DNA from: Diplonema papillatum
Lineage: Eukaryota > Euglenozoa > Diplonemea > Diplonemida > Diplonemidae
Assembly: GCA_030068145.1 (NCBI GenBank)
Contig: JAPJBO010000137.1
Span: forward strand, 124,001-188,000
Length of the DNA: 64,000 nt
Direction: 5' to 3'
Shown here: piece by piece, positions 46,308 through 56,293 of the stretch
Layout: each line of letters starts with the position of its first letter
Position numbering within the stretch: the stretch's first letter is position 1
The notes under the pieces: generated by a model
Told to the model about the DNA's origin: nothing
Database searches by the model: none
The model's input: only the letters and a program-made list of their open reading frames with translations
Position numbers and translations under genes: made by a program

Positions 46308-48071
46308 ATGCCGCGAACGGCGCTGCTGGCCGTGCTGGTGTGCTTGCTCGTGGCCGCGGAGGGGCGGCTGGTGACGACGACCATCGACGGCTCGTTCACG
46401 TTCGTCATCCGGTTCTGCTTCGACACGGTGGACACGTTGGAAAAAGGGACGGATGACCCGCCGCAGATGCGGTGGTTCGCGGAGGGCGACGCGACGCAGT
46501 TCAACCTGGCGCTTTTCAGCGACCAGGACTTCAGCTGGCCGAAGGCGCGGGAGATCTACGACTCGGACAAGTCCGACATCGAGAAGTGCAACGAGCTCTC
46601 GGCGCAGTGCGTGGAGGCAGACTGCATGCAGAAGTTCCCAGGCGGGCCTCGGGCTGTGAAAGCGTGCAAGGGCAACAGCAACTCATGCCCGGGCAGCCGC
46701 ATGAGCCCCGCGGCGCAAACCATCAAGCAGGTGGCCCGCCCGCGCATCTGGTACGTTGCCGCGGTCAACTGCGCCGAGGCCGCGGAAAGCCAATCTGCCA
46801 TCTTGCACATGCACGTGACGAACCCGGGCGGTTGGTGGCGCGCAGAATTCGGCGTCGACGAGCAGGGCATCCTTGAATTCCAGTGCCTAATCGTCCCCAT
46901 TTTCGCGATGATGGCCGGCGCCTACATCGCCATGGCGTATGTAGAGTACAAAAGGCAAGGGTCCGGTGCCCGTGTGCACGCCGTCGTGCGGTGGTTCGTC
47001 ATGATCATCTTCCTGCAGCTCGTCTACTACCTGAGCAAGCTCCTTTGCTACGTGAGCATCGCGAATGATGGAAACGGCACAGAGTACATGTCCGGCTGCG
47101 GGTTCATCTCCTCCGTGATGTTCCTGATGCTGCTCATCAACTTCTCGACCGGATTCTCCGCTGTCGGTGTCGATTTCTTTGCGCCGTTGAAGGACCCCGC
47201 ACCGCAGACCATCATTTTGGGCGGCGGCTTGATCCTGATTCTCCTCAACTTCTTCATGTACCTGTACTCGTACTTCATCGCTTACGACCCGATGTCTACC
47301 AACGTGCACTACCAGTCGTGGCCGGCTGTTATTCTCGCGGTGCTCAGGGCCCCGATCGCAGTGTACTACTGGTACAACTTGTACAAAACGGTCTCGGAGA
47401 ACCCGACGATGCGCCCGTACTACATCAAGTGGGGAGCGCTGTTCACGTGCTACATCCTCGCCATGCCCCTTTTCATGCTGCTCTCCTACACCGTGTCCCC
47501 GCACAACAAGTTCCGCGTCGTTGACTGCTTTGTTGACGCGGTCACCGTCGTTTCGATGTGCGCCATGTGCTGCCTGCTCTGGCCGGGCCCCGGCCTGAGC
47601 AACACGCTCTCCCGCACGTACACGCTGGCTATAGGTGGGGTGGGGCACATCCCGATGGACCACATGCTGGGCAGCATGCCGTCCGCCGCGACGACCCGCT
47701 CCCGCGCCAACTCTCTGCCTCCGCAGGAGCTGACCGTCATCAACAACGATGAAATCAACACCCGGGGCCAGGTGTCGACCGGCATCGACCAAGACCCCTC
47801 CAACCCCGCCAACGAGGATCCGTTCGCCGGCGACTTCGTCGGACATAGCCCGCGAGACCCCGCGCATGAAGAAGTTTCGATGGGTCTCCTCGATTACGAA
47901 CACGAGTATGATTCCCTCAACCCCTCACTCCCCCTCGAAGAAGACTTGATGCTAGTGTCAACATGCGTGCGAGGCAGTGTTCTCCTTGAACCTTTTAAAA
48001 CTGAACCTTCTCATAAGGTTTCGCTGGCGAGAGCATGTCACGTGAACGGAACAAGACGGGCTGGCAGCTGA
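46308..48071 (+). CDS. Seven-transmembrane TMEM145/GPR180-type protein (C-terminus uncertain)
   Basis: The ATG at 46308 begins a signal peptide (MPRTALLAVLVCLLVAAEG). A luminal Cys-containing domain follows to about residue 190. Seven hydrophobic helices lie at roughly 191-214, 227-251, 265-288, 300-324, 338-360, 371-396 and 405-427, then a Ser/Asn/Asp-rich cytoplasmic tail. This order (signal, beta-rich N-domain, 7TM) and the sequence around helices 1-6 fit the intimal-thickness-receptor group (GPR180/TMEM145), thought to act in secretory-pathway trafficking or signalling. The open frame reaches 48071, but its last 50 codons run through an element A copy (about 47933 on). In myosin that element is intronic, so the true exon may stop at 47905 before GTATGA. 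One possible acceptor at 48068 would add one residue and a stop. Confidence 0.82.
   Translation: MPRTALLAVLVCLLVAAEGRLVTTTIDGSFTFVIRFCFDTVDTLEKGTDDPPQMRWFAEGDATQFNLALFSDQDFSWPKAREIYDSDKSDIEKCNELSAQCVEADCMQKFPGGPRAVKACKGNSNSCPGSRMSPAAQTIKQVARPRIWYVAAVNCAEAAESQSAILHMHVTNPGGWWRAEFGVDEQGILEFQCLIVPIFAMMAGAYIAMAYVEYKRQGSGARVHAVVRWFVMIIFLQLVYYLSKLLCYVSIANDGNGTEYMSGCGFISSVMFLMLLINFSTGFSAVGVDFFAPLKDPAPQTIILGGGLILILLNFFMYLYSYFIAYDPMSTNVHYQSWPAVILAVLRAPIAVYYWYNLYKTVSENPTMRPYYIKWGALFTCYILAMPLFMLLSYTVSPHNKFRVVDCFVDAVTVVSMCAMCCLLWPGPGLSNTLSRTYTLAIGGVGHIPMDHMLGSMPSAATTRSRANSLPPQELTVINNDEINTRGQVSTGIDQDPSNPANEDPFAGDFVGHSPRDPAHEEVSMGLLDYEHEYDSLNPSLPLEEDLMLVSTCVRGSVLLEPFKTEPSHKVSLARACHVNGTRRAGS
47933..48010 (+). 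repeat. Element A copy at the end of the seven-helix ORF
   Basis: It begins CCCTCGAAGAAGACTTGATG, continues CTAGTGTCAACATGCGTG and carries a GAGGCAGTGTTCTCC piece. The forward frame of the gene stays open through it, so either the element was recruited as coding tail or an intron starts before it. Confidence 0.5.
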
Positions 48072-49377
48072 AATTTGTTGCAAAAAAATGCAGTCGAAGA
48101 AAGATAGAACCCTGGTCGACAGCAGCCCCTTCCGAAATAGAGCACCGACCACCATTTTTGAGAGAATTTCTAGGGGGTTCTTTGCGGCTAACAGACTATC
48201 GAGTGGTGCTTCTCGGTTAGAGGAAGCACCTGGCCCACCAGCTGTCTTAAGTTCGTTGCCTCAGTGTGATTGTCAGGCCTCGTCACAGCAGATGGAACGC
48301 GTTTGTTGCGCCGCCGCGGAGGCGGCCTACAAGTGGGTGTCGTTGTGGCCTCCCGGTCGGAGCCATCGTTGGATGATCCTTCGCTCGTTTCTTCGCGCAC
48401 CAGCTAATTGGTAGCAAACCTCTCAACAACACAGAGACGGCGACATCCCGCAGGCCGAATGAGAACTCGCCCACCTCCCGATGACGAACGCGCTCGGGTA
48501 GCTTTTTTCGGAAAGAATTGGTGTGTCCCCGCCTTTGCCCCCTCCTTTCCTTGGCTTATTAGCCCTTTACAGACGCAGGGGGATGATGGGGACTTGAGCA
48601 AACCCAAGAGTATCATGGCTTCAGAAGTGGGAACACGGGGCTCATTGGAAAGATATCGCGACGCATTTATCCCTGCCACTCAACGAGATTCAGTGTTTGA
48701 CCAACGATGTGCATCGCAAGGCACCACCAGCGTATCTAAATACAACTATCACCCACAGCGGTCATGCCCTCGCTAGTTGAGGCGTTCCTTGGACTCGATA
48801 TCGACATTCGACCAGCCAGCGTGTGGTTTACCGGACAGAGAGTGCATACCGTGCTTTGATCGACGCATTTCCAATCATGTCAGGTCGGGGTTACCTTACA
48901 ATGATGCATCACGATGGAGAAAGCCGAGCGTGCGAAAGGAACTCTCGTGGACAGCGTCGTGATGCTACCACTGGATGGTGAGGCTGAACACCTCTATGCC
49001 AGTGAAGACCAGTGAACTACTCACGTGGTGGGGTCGACCCCTGCTGGCGGGTGAGTGTCACAGCCTCATCATTGGACGCCGCCTTCCGTGGAAACACGGC
49101 CACCGCACTGTCAACTGAACTGGCGCCGTGTGAGACTGAAGACTTAAACCGGCTCTTGGTTCATCCAGGACCTACCAGGGATATCTGCAAGTCGGAACAA
49201 GAGGTATGGATTACAAAACGTCCTGATGACAGCTTTTTGGCTTTAGAAACCCTGTGACTCCCCACCACTGTATCTTTAGCCATACTTCAACCCCCCCTGT
49301 GGAATGCGGTGCACAAAACAGGCAAAGGTCCAGGCTCAATGCATGGAAAGAATGACTTTTCGTCAAACGGATCCGAG

Positions 49378-49583
49378 AATGAGACTGCTATACGGCGAGG
49401 TGCGGCACAGGTAGGGCTATAGACCGTGATAGACCGAAGAACACAGCACCGGGCAATTCGATGCAGCACTAGGGACTAGGGATGGATCTGATAGACCGTG
49501 GCGGACCGTGATTCACTGTGATAAACAGCTGCAGGCACTTCGATGCAGTTTCAAGAGATAGGGACAGACCGGCTCAGTAGTTG
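49378..49583 (-). repeat. Family D dispersed repeat copy
   Basis: On the minus strand it runs CTGAGCCGGTCTGTCCCTAT, then an AACTGCATCGAAGTGCCTGC-type block, then several CACGGTCTATCA-like strings. These short repeated strings resemble the unit of the 51.2-52.5 kb minisatellite. Confidence 0.5.
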
Positions 49584-50198
49584 GGTTCCCCCCCAGTTGC
49601 TGAGGTTCGTGGCGAGGCGTGCAGGGTTCGGGTAAGCGACCGCAGCTGCCTCTGTGAAGGCAGGGGATGGACCGCCTCAACTACTACCGGCATGACCCAG
49701 ACCCGGCAAACCTCAGCACCAGGCAGCTTCCCCACAAAGCCTTCCACCCGCCGCGAGGAAGTACTGCTCTGTTCTCGCAAACAGGGCCCGCAGCTCCCTG
49801 GAACCGACAACAAAGACAACCGGCACTGTCGTGCAGTGGTCGAGAAAGGGCGAGTGTGACCAAATGCACGTGAAAGAGAGCCAGACTTCCCCTCCTCTAC
49901 ATTCTATGGGGGAAACAGATAAATCATCCGGCCAGTGAACAGAACTCTCAACCCCGCAATTCCGAAAATCTTAAATACACCCAATTTACACGACAAGTCG
50001 GGGGGAAAGGCAAGGGCATGCACATCCACTGTAAGTGGAATACGTTGTCGAGGCACGAAGAGTACAAGAACAGAACAACCCTGCACATTTTCATCAGTTC
50101 ATAAACGATACTCTGCCACAGATCGCCACCTACCGACCGCCACCCTGCTCCGGAATCAACTCTGTCGACGCTTCACCAAGTCCGTCTTCTGAATACGC

Positions 50199-50325
50199 GC
50201 CTATTTCGTAGGAAACTGGAGGCACAGCTGCGGGCAACGTCCAGGTTCAATGCTGTGGGGTTTTAATTGTTCAACAGCCATTTCCTGTATTGTTTCCCTC
50301 CCTTCTAGCACCCCGCGAAATAGGC
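50199..50325. mobile_element. 127-bp element with perfect 10-bp inverted ends
   Basis: GCCTATTTCG at 50199-50208 and CGAAATAGGC at 50316-50325 are exact reverse complements. The interior (GTAGGAAACTGGAGGC; TGTATTGTTTCCCTCCCTTC) loosely resembles family C, so it may be a distant member. Confidence 0.5.
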
Positions 50326-51164
50326 TCCTGCTGTTCTCAGCATAGTATTCTTTTTTAGGCCACACGCAATGTGTGAGGAAACTGAACCGCCCGAGTACGA
50401 CCCTCTGATCAGGATCGATTGCCACCTGCAGGGAGTGGTGCAGTCAGCGGGAACTTCTTTCAACAAAAACCACGCACTTCTTCTTCTGGCTATTCCGTTT
50501 CTTCTTTCTCCTGCTCTCGCGGTGTACGGGTTCTATCCCCCCTTTTTTTTCGCGCCCGGATTCTAGGCTTTTCCAGCGCCCACGCCGCTGCTACAGATTG
50601 CGCTCAGATCGGCGCCTAGGCGGCTGCCTTGCGTCGCTCGTTGGTTTGTACGGTTTGCTTCGTTCGTAGTTAAGTCAACAAAGTCCAACACTACTTGTGC
50701 AAGCTGTCACGGGATGAGCCGGCAGCCGCTGCTTAACGGCAGTGCATGCTGATCCATGTGGTCCATGTACTTAAAAGTTCCCAATGCTTAACGGCTTTAC
50801 CGCATGGGCTGCCCTAATCACCCCCTCAGGTGCACCGCTGTTTTACCTGCAACCATACTTTCACGTTCTTCGTCCAGACTTGCTCCCGAATCCGGACGCG
50901 AAAATATTAGTAGCTACTGGCGCAGTAGTAGCAGCGCAAGCGTGCGTCGTCCTAGTTCCAGGAGATCGAAAATCTGCGCTTGTTCCCCCTCGTGTGTGTA
51001 TTTTTATCGTCGGCATCCTGCTACTCGCCATGCTTCTTTCGTGGGAGCTGGCAGCAATGCTCAAGCCGCACTTCACACTGTCCAAGCCAGTCCATCCCGT
51101 TGCCCTGCGAAACCATGAGCCAGTCCACCCCTGTTTCCTGAAACTGCTTCGAATTGCTTGATGC

Positions 51165-52519
51165 AGTCTATCAGCTGTCTACCAGCTGTCTATCAGCTGT
51201 CTATCAGCAGTCTATCAGCAGTCTATCAGCTCTATCACCTGTCTATCGGCTGTCTATCACCAGTCGAACAGCAGTCTATCAGCAGTCTATCTGCAGTCTA
51301 TCAGCTCTCTATCAGCTGTCTATCAGCTGTCTATCACCAGTCTAACAGCAGTCTATCAGCTCTCTATCAGCTGTCTATCAGCAGTCTATCAGCTGTCTAT
51401 CACCCGTCTAACAGCAGTCTATCAGCTGTCTATCACCAGTCTAACAGCAGTCTATCAGCTCTCTATCAGCTGTCTATCAGCAGTCTATCAGCTGTCTATC
51501 ACCAGTCTAACAGCAGTCTATCAGCTCTCTATCAGCAGTCTATCAGCAGTCTATCAGCAGTCTATCAGCAGTCTATCAGCAGTCTATCAGCAGTCTATCA
51601 GCAGTCTATCTGCAGTCTATCAGCTCTCTATCAGCTGTCTATCAGCTGTCTATCACCAGTCTAACAGCAGTCTATCAGCTCTCTATCAGCTGTCTATCAC
51701 CAGTCTAACAGCAGTCTATCAGCTCTCTATCAGCTGTCTATCACCAGTCTATCAGCAGTCTATCTGCAGTCTATCAGCTCTCTATCAGCTGTCTATCAGC
51801 TGTCTATCACCAGTCTAACAGCAGTCTATCAGCTCTCTATCAGCAGTCTATCAGCAGTCTATCAGCTGTCTATCAGCAGTCTATCAGCTCTATCAGCTGC
51901 CAGTCTATCAGCAGTCTATCAGCAGTCTATCTGCAGTCTATCAGCTCTCTATTAGCTGTCTATCAGCTGTCTATCACCAGTCTAACAGCAGTCTATCAGC
52001 TCTCTATCAGCTCTCTATCAGCTGTCTATCAGCAGTTTATCAGCTGTCTATCACCAGTCTAACAGCAGTCTATCAGCTCTCTATCAGCTGTCAATCACCA
52101 GTCTAACAGCAGTCTATCAGCTCTCTATCAGCTGTCTATCACCAGTCTATCAGCAGTCTATCAGCAGTCTATCAGCAGTCTATCTGCAGTCTATCAGCTC
52201 TCTATTAGCTGTCTATCAGCTGTCTATCACCAGTCTAACAGCAGTCTATCAGCTCTCTATCAGCTGTCTATCAGCAGTCTATCAGCTGTCTATCACCAGT
52301 CTAACAGCAGTCTATCAGCTCTCTATCAGCTGTCTATCACCAGTCTAACAGCAGTCTATCAGCACTCTATCAGCTGTCTATCACCAGTCTATCACCAGTC
52401 TATCAGCAGTCTATCACCAGTCTATCACCAGTCCATCACCAGTCTATCACCAGTCTATCAGCAGTCTATCACCAGTCTATCACCAGTCTATCAGCAGTCT
52501 ATCAGCAGTCTATCGGCAG
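51165..52519 (+). repeat. Minisatellite of 11-bp units, about 120 copies
   Basis: About 1.35 kb of the unit TCTATCAGCAG and its variants (ending CTG, CTC or CACCAG, and CTAACAGCAG). The variants follow each other in recurring orders, giving 33-44 bp higher-order units. Because 33 bp is eleven codons, part of it is open as a Ser/Leu/Tyr/Gln-rich frame (51158-51664), but this is an artefact. The left edge passes directly into a family D end (TGAGCCAGTCCACCCCTG, 51115-51132) and the right edge into CAGGGGGTGGACCGGCTCA (52517-52535). Confidence 0.95.
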
Positions 52520-53465
52520 GGGGTGGACCGGCTCAAAACCGGTCATCTGAAAGGTGAAGCGGGGCTTCGGTTCGCTTGCCAACACGGACAAAAGTACAAG
52601 GGCACCGCGCCAGTAGAGGGTGGACCGGCTCGCACAGATAATGGGGAGCAAGCAACACGCCCGGAGAGGTGCACATCTAGGCAGCGTCGAAAAGCGACGA
52701 GCCTCTTCTTTTTTTTTGGTCCTCCGCCGCTCGAGTATAAGTCGAGTCTCTTGCATGGCACGACGCGGGCCGGTGGAGAGCACGTTCGCTTGTCAGTTTG
52801 GTACAGGTTGGCAAAAGTTGTCCGCAGAAGAAAAAGTGTGCAAGTGGCAGAAAACAGAAGAGAGGACTGCCCGCACCGAAGAAGATCACTGCCTCAGGAT
52901 AGGCACACTCACGAATACACCTCGTGTAAAGCCCTACTACTAGAGGGTCTTTAGTGTTGGGCACATCCTCTGAACCCCTCAGTTTTCTCCTCTGAAAGCT
53001 GTAGCGGTGAGACATCTCCTCTGCCCTTCTACGCTCAGGAGCAGCCCATGTCTACCGGGACAAGTGTCTTCCTCTCCCCTCCAAGAAAAGAGAAGCTTCT
53101 TTTTTCTTTCAGCCGCCGTGACCGCATTTGGACCTGATTGCCTGGTCGATGAGCATTTGACTGTTCGAAACGCATGCAAGTACTTGGTTCAGCTGCTCAC
53201 AGCAGGAACGAATCCAGCAAGGAGAGAAGCGATGCATACAACGGTCCCGTAAAATCTATAAAAAATATCAACAACACCAACAGCAAAGGAAGATGCTACT
53301 GGCTTGGCTGAAACACCAAACGAAGATTTCCCCCTATTTCGAGGCGAAAAATTTCGTTTCGACATTTGTGTGTGAGCGGGTGAGAATGAGTGTCTTTGTG
53401 AGTATGTGTGTTGCGGACCACGTTTTTACGTGGTGCCTTCCTGCGCGGAAGGCGTCCACTGTGTA

Positions 53466-53489
53466 TGTGTGTGTGTGTGTGTGTGTGTG
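53466..53489 (+). repeat. Short (TG)n microsatellite
   Basis: About twelve TG dinucleotides in a longer GT-rich stretch (53370-53520). Confidence 0.85.
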
Positions 53490-53531
53490 AGAGTGTGTGA
53501 AAGTTCGGATGCCGGAGTGTGTTGATGGCTT

Positions 53532-53735
53532 AGAAATACTCGAGGGGCTGCTTGTGCTTACCTGCTTACCTCGAAGGATGCCAGAAGGGGAGAAAGATAC
53601 AACTACAAAGTGGGTCTTTTTTGTTGAGCGCGTGCGCCCGCCACTAAACCCAGCTTTACCTGTGTTTCGTGTGGACTACAGCACTTACCTCCTTCCTTCG
53701 ATATTTCGCAACTGGCAGCCTCCCCAAGTATTTCC
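53532..53735 (-). mobile_element. Family C foldback element, copy 3 (reversed)
   Basis: The reverse complement of the element at 43155-43350. It runs from AGAAATACTCGAGGGGCTGC to GCCTCCCCAAGTATTTCC, including GTGGGTCTTTTTTGTTGAGC in the interior. About 230 bp match when the flanking AGCAGGTGCTTGTACA is included. No coding capacity. Confidence 0.65.
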
Positions 53736-55672
53736 TACAAAGCAGGTGCTTGTACAAAAATATGACTCTCGACCCTCGTCAGTGTTGCGAGGAGCTTTGA
53801 ACGAAAAAAAAAAAAGAAAACAGTTGGGGTCGAACAGAATCACCGGCGCCCTTGGTCTGCACCGAGCGCTTTACTGCCTTCGCGTTCAGACCAGGGCCTC
53901 GCGGTTCTTCTCGTGTCGCGGCAGCCTTGCAACCGAAACAAGGCCAAAGACATTTCGAATCGAGTAGTATCGCACTGCACAGTGCACGCGCAAAGGAATA
54001 CGTACGCCGAGCGCGGTTCTTGCCAAAAATCAGGTACCCGTTTGACCTTCCAGCGCCAAGCAGCGAATGACGAAGATGTGTTTTCCCTGAACGTGGCATC
54101 CTTGTGCAAGCCCCTTCAAACAGTTGCTTTAAAGCGGTGCGTCATCCGCGACCACTGGCAGACAGCGCAACCCTGCAGGAAGCAAGCTGCACGTAGTGTT
54201 ACACGAAACGTCATCCCGTTCGGGCAGTCCCGTATTTCCGACGGCAGACAGCTTCCCACCCTCAAAGAATCAGCTTTGGAATGAATGAGGTGGGTGTGTT
54301 AAACCGAAGCAGGGGGTTCGATTCTTTCCAACGCGCGACTTTGTTTTGTGCGCAAAGCTGAGGTATCTGGCGGATGGTTCTTCGCTACCGAAAAGCACAT
54401 GAAGCGCCGGAGCCAATCGCAGCGCAAGGCGCACAGCGGGAAAAAGAGATTGTTCGTTTCAACTCTGACCATTTCCGTTTAATAGTTGGCGCGCGAACCG
54501 ACGCAAACGCGAAGAAATGTGAAAACGGGTTTTTGCCTAGAGGCTTTTCGTGTTATTCTGCAGATGCTTTGGGCTATGTTTGTGTCTATGCTTTCAGTTG
54601 TCTTCTTAACCATGGTTAAGTGCGCAAATGGTGTCAGCCGAAGCTGGTAAAGCTTCGGCGCCGCCCACGTTATGTTTGTTTAGCATTGAGTTCTTTTAAG
54701 TACATGATTAGCAGCGGCTGCCAAACATCCCGTGACACCGCGCGAGGTGGTAGAACGCTCGTTTGTTTTCTTTTCGATTGCTTTTGATGGGGCATGCAGG
54801 CCTGAAATGCAAGAATGGAAAGGAGACGGGGGAAAAAAAAGGAAAAGGTTTGTGCCCTCGTAGCTCGCCGGGCCAGCGCTCCAGATAGGACTGGGCTAGG
54901 TACTTTGGTGGCATGAAACGAGCGAGGAGTCATCGGACAATGTCTCCGGTCTGGAGGCAACAATGCTGCCCACTCGTCGTTGCGCCGCCGCGGGCCGCCC
55001 CCTTCTGCTATAACGTAGACACGGAGTGTGCACAATGCGTTGCTCAGGGTAGTCGAAGGTCTGACAAACACACGAATGCAACACATTGACAAATAGTTGG
55101 TGACCCCTCGAGGGCTGCTTCGAAATAAACGTGTTTTGCCTCGCAAGTAATACGAAAACGCCCCGCCGAATTCAACTTTTTGCGGCTCCCTTCAGTTCCG
55201 CTGCTGGCACTCACCAGTCCAGGAGTCTGTACATCTGCAACTACGACAGGCTTATTTGCCTTCTCGGGGTTCTATCTTGTCTTTCCGCTTTTCTTTAGCC
55301 ATACTTCAACTCTCTTCCGATTTTTTGCTCTTCATTGACTTCCGTTTCGCTTGCTTCCGCAATTCTTTGGTTTTAAAAAAAAGAGATTATCTGCAACCAC
55401 AGCACAAAGAAAGGATACCAATATTGGCAATGCTCCCTTCCCTTGCAGCGCTGCGTCCCGTGCGACCGTGCGAAACGACCGATCGGCCCGCGGGGGTATT
55501 CACACCTCTGCAGTCCCAGGGCCTCTCCCCACCTGCATGTGTTCTCGTAGTCATCGCTACTGCGCGTGACCATTCCCGAGACAAGAAGAGAGAGAGAGAT
55601 ACAGGTCGAAACCCGACGAGGAAACACACATCCAATCCATCCGTTCCGACTTCGCTGCTGCAGCCTGCAGCC

Positions 55673-56000
55673 GCTTCAGCGCCGCGCAGCTGGCGGCGCA
55701 GAACACAACCAGCCCGCTTCTGGCGCAGAGCACAGACCTCACGCGGACAAACATCCCGCCCCTAGGCGCAGCGTGAACTACAAACATCGAATAACGGGGA
55801 AGCCCGCCGCCCGCGGCGCGCTGCCGCGAAACCGACCCGCCGGCCGGCCCGCCGCCGTCGACCGTCACCGCGGCCTTCTGGGAGTCCGTCCAGAAGCTCA
55901 CCGTCTACAGTGCCGCGCTGCTGGCGGAGCACAGACCTCACGCGGACAAACATCCCGCCTCTTTGGCGCAGAGTGAACTACAAACATCGAATAACGGGGA
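55673..56000 (+). pseudogene. Fragments of LRRC43-like exon 1 inside direct repeats
   Basis: 55799-55914 is a diverged copy of exon 1 of the LRRC43-like gene (source about 56447-56562), including GCCTTCTGGGAGTCCGTCCA, with small changes that break the frame. A second, shorter piece (about 55673-55702) copies GCGCAGCTGGCGGCG from the same exon. The larger fragment is flanked by direct repeats of about 78 bp (55721-55797 and 55921-55999) containing CACAGACCTCACGCGGACAA and CTACAAACATCGAATAACGG. It is non-functional, produced by local duplication. Confidence 0.6.
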
Positions 56001-56096
56001 AGCGCGAAGCGACCAACCACCGGACGAGCCAGACCAGGCGACCTTGAGAAGGAAGGGGACGCGACCCGGAGACCCGGGCTAAGTGGCCTGGAACTA

Positions 56097-56150
56097 GTGT
56101 GATGGACCTTTCTTCGGAGGCGCTCACGCACTCAAAGTTCGACTTATATG
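56097..56150 (-). repeat. Dispersed GTATAAGTCGA module, copy 2 (reversed)
   Basis: It reads GGACCTTTCTTCGGAGGCGC then CACGCACTCAAAGTTCGACT, the reverse complement of the block at 7608-7660 with few changes. It lies about 145 bp before the LRRC43-like start codon. Confidence 0.55.
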
Positions 56151-56293
56151 CACTAAATGCTCATGAATTCTATTCCGCTAGCTTTAACCCTAACGAGAAA
56201 TGTTAGCCGCCTTTTCCTATCAACAACAACAACCGCCACAAAAGGAGAAATTTAACGACCGGGCACCCGAGAAATGCGAACCTGCTCGTGCCT

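Larger units (their letters stand above)
48072..51164. other. Intergenic region
   Basis: No supported gene. It contains a family D copy (49378-49583, reversed) and a short inverted-repeat element (50199-50325). A 125-codon ORF with a true ATG at 50784 has hydrophobic stretches. It lacks homology I can recognise and runs into the family D end at 51115, so I treat it as chance. Confidence 0.4.
52520..56293. other. Intergenic region upstream of the LRRC43-like gene
   Basis: No supported gene. A further family D end lies at 52618-52632 (GGTGGACCGGCTC). The region also holds a (TG)n run (53466-53489), a family C copy (53532-53735), exon-derived fragments (55673-56000) and the GTATAAGTCGA module (56097-56150, reversed). 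Other ORFs have no recognisable domain. Confidence 0.4.

Noticed and set aside
46887..47903. 338-codon minus-strand ORF
   Set aside because: It is the complement of the seven-helix gene and has no domain of its own.
50784..51161. 125-codon ORF with hydrophobic stretches
   Set aside because: It runs into a dispersed repeat end, lacks gene-like codon bias and has no recognisable domain.
51158..51664. 168-residue repetitive protein, or a CRISPR-like array
   Set aside because: The sequence is a simple 11-bp minisatellite with no unique spacers. The open frame follows from the period.
54300..54340. Possible tRNA T-loop (GGTTCGATTC)
   Set aside because: The neighbouring stems pair poorly and no D or anticodon arm can be drawn upstream.
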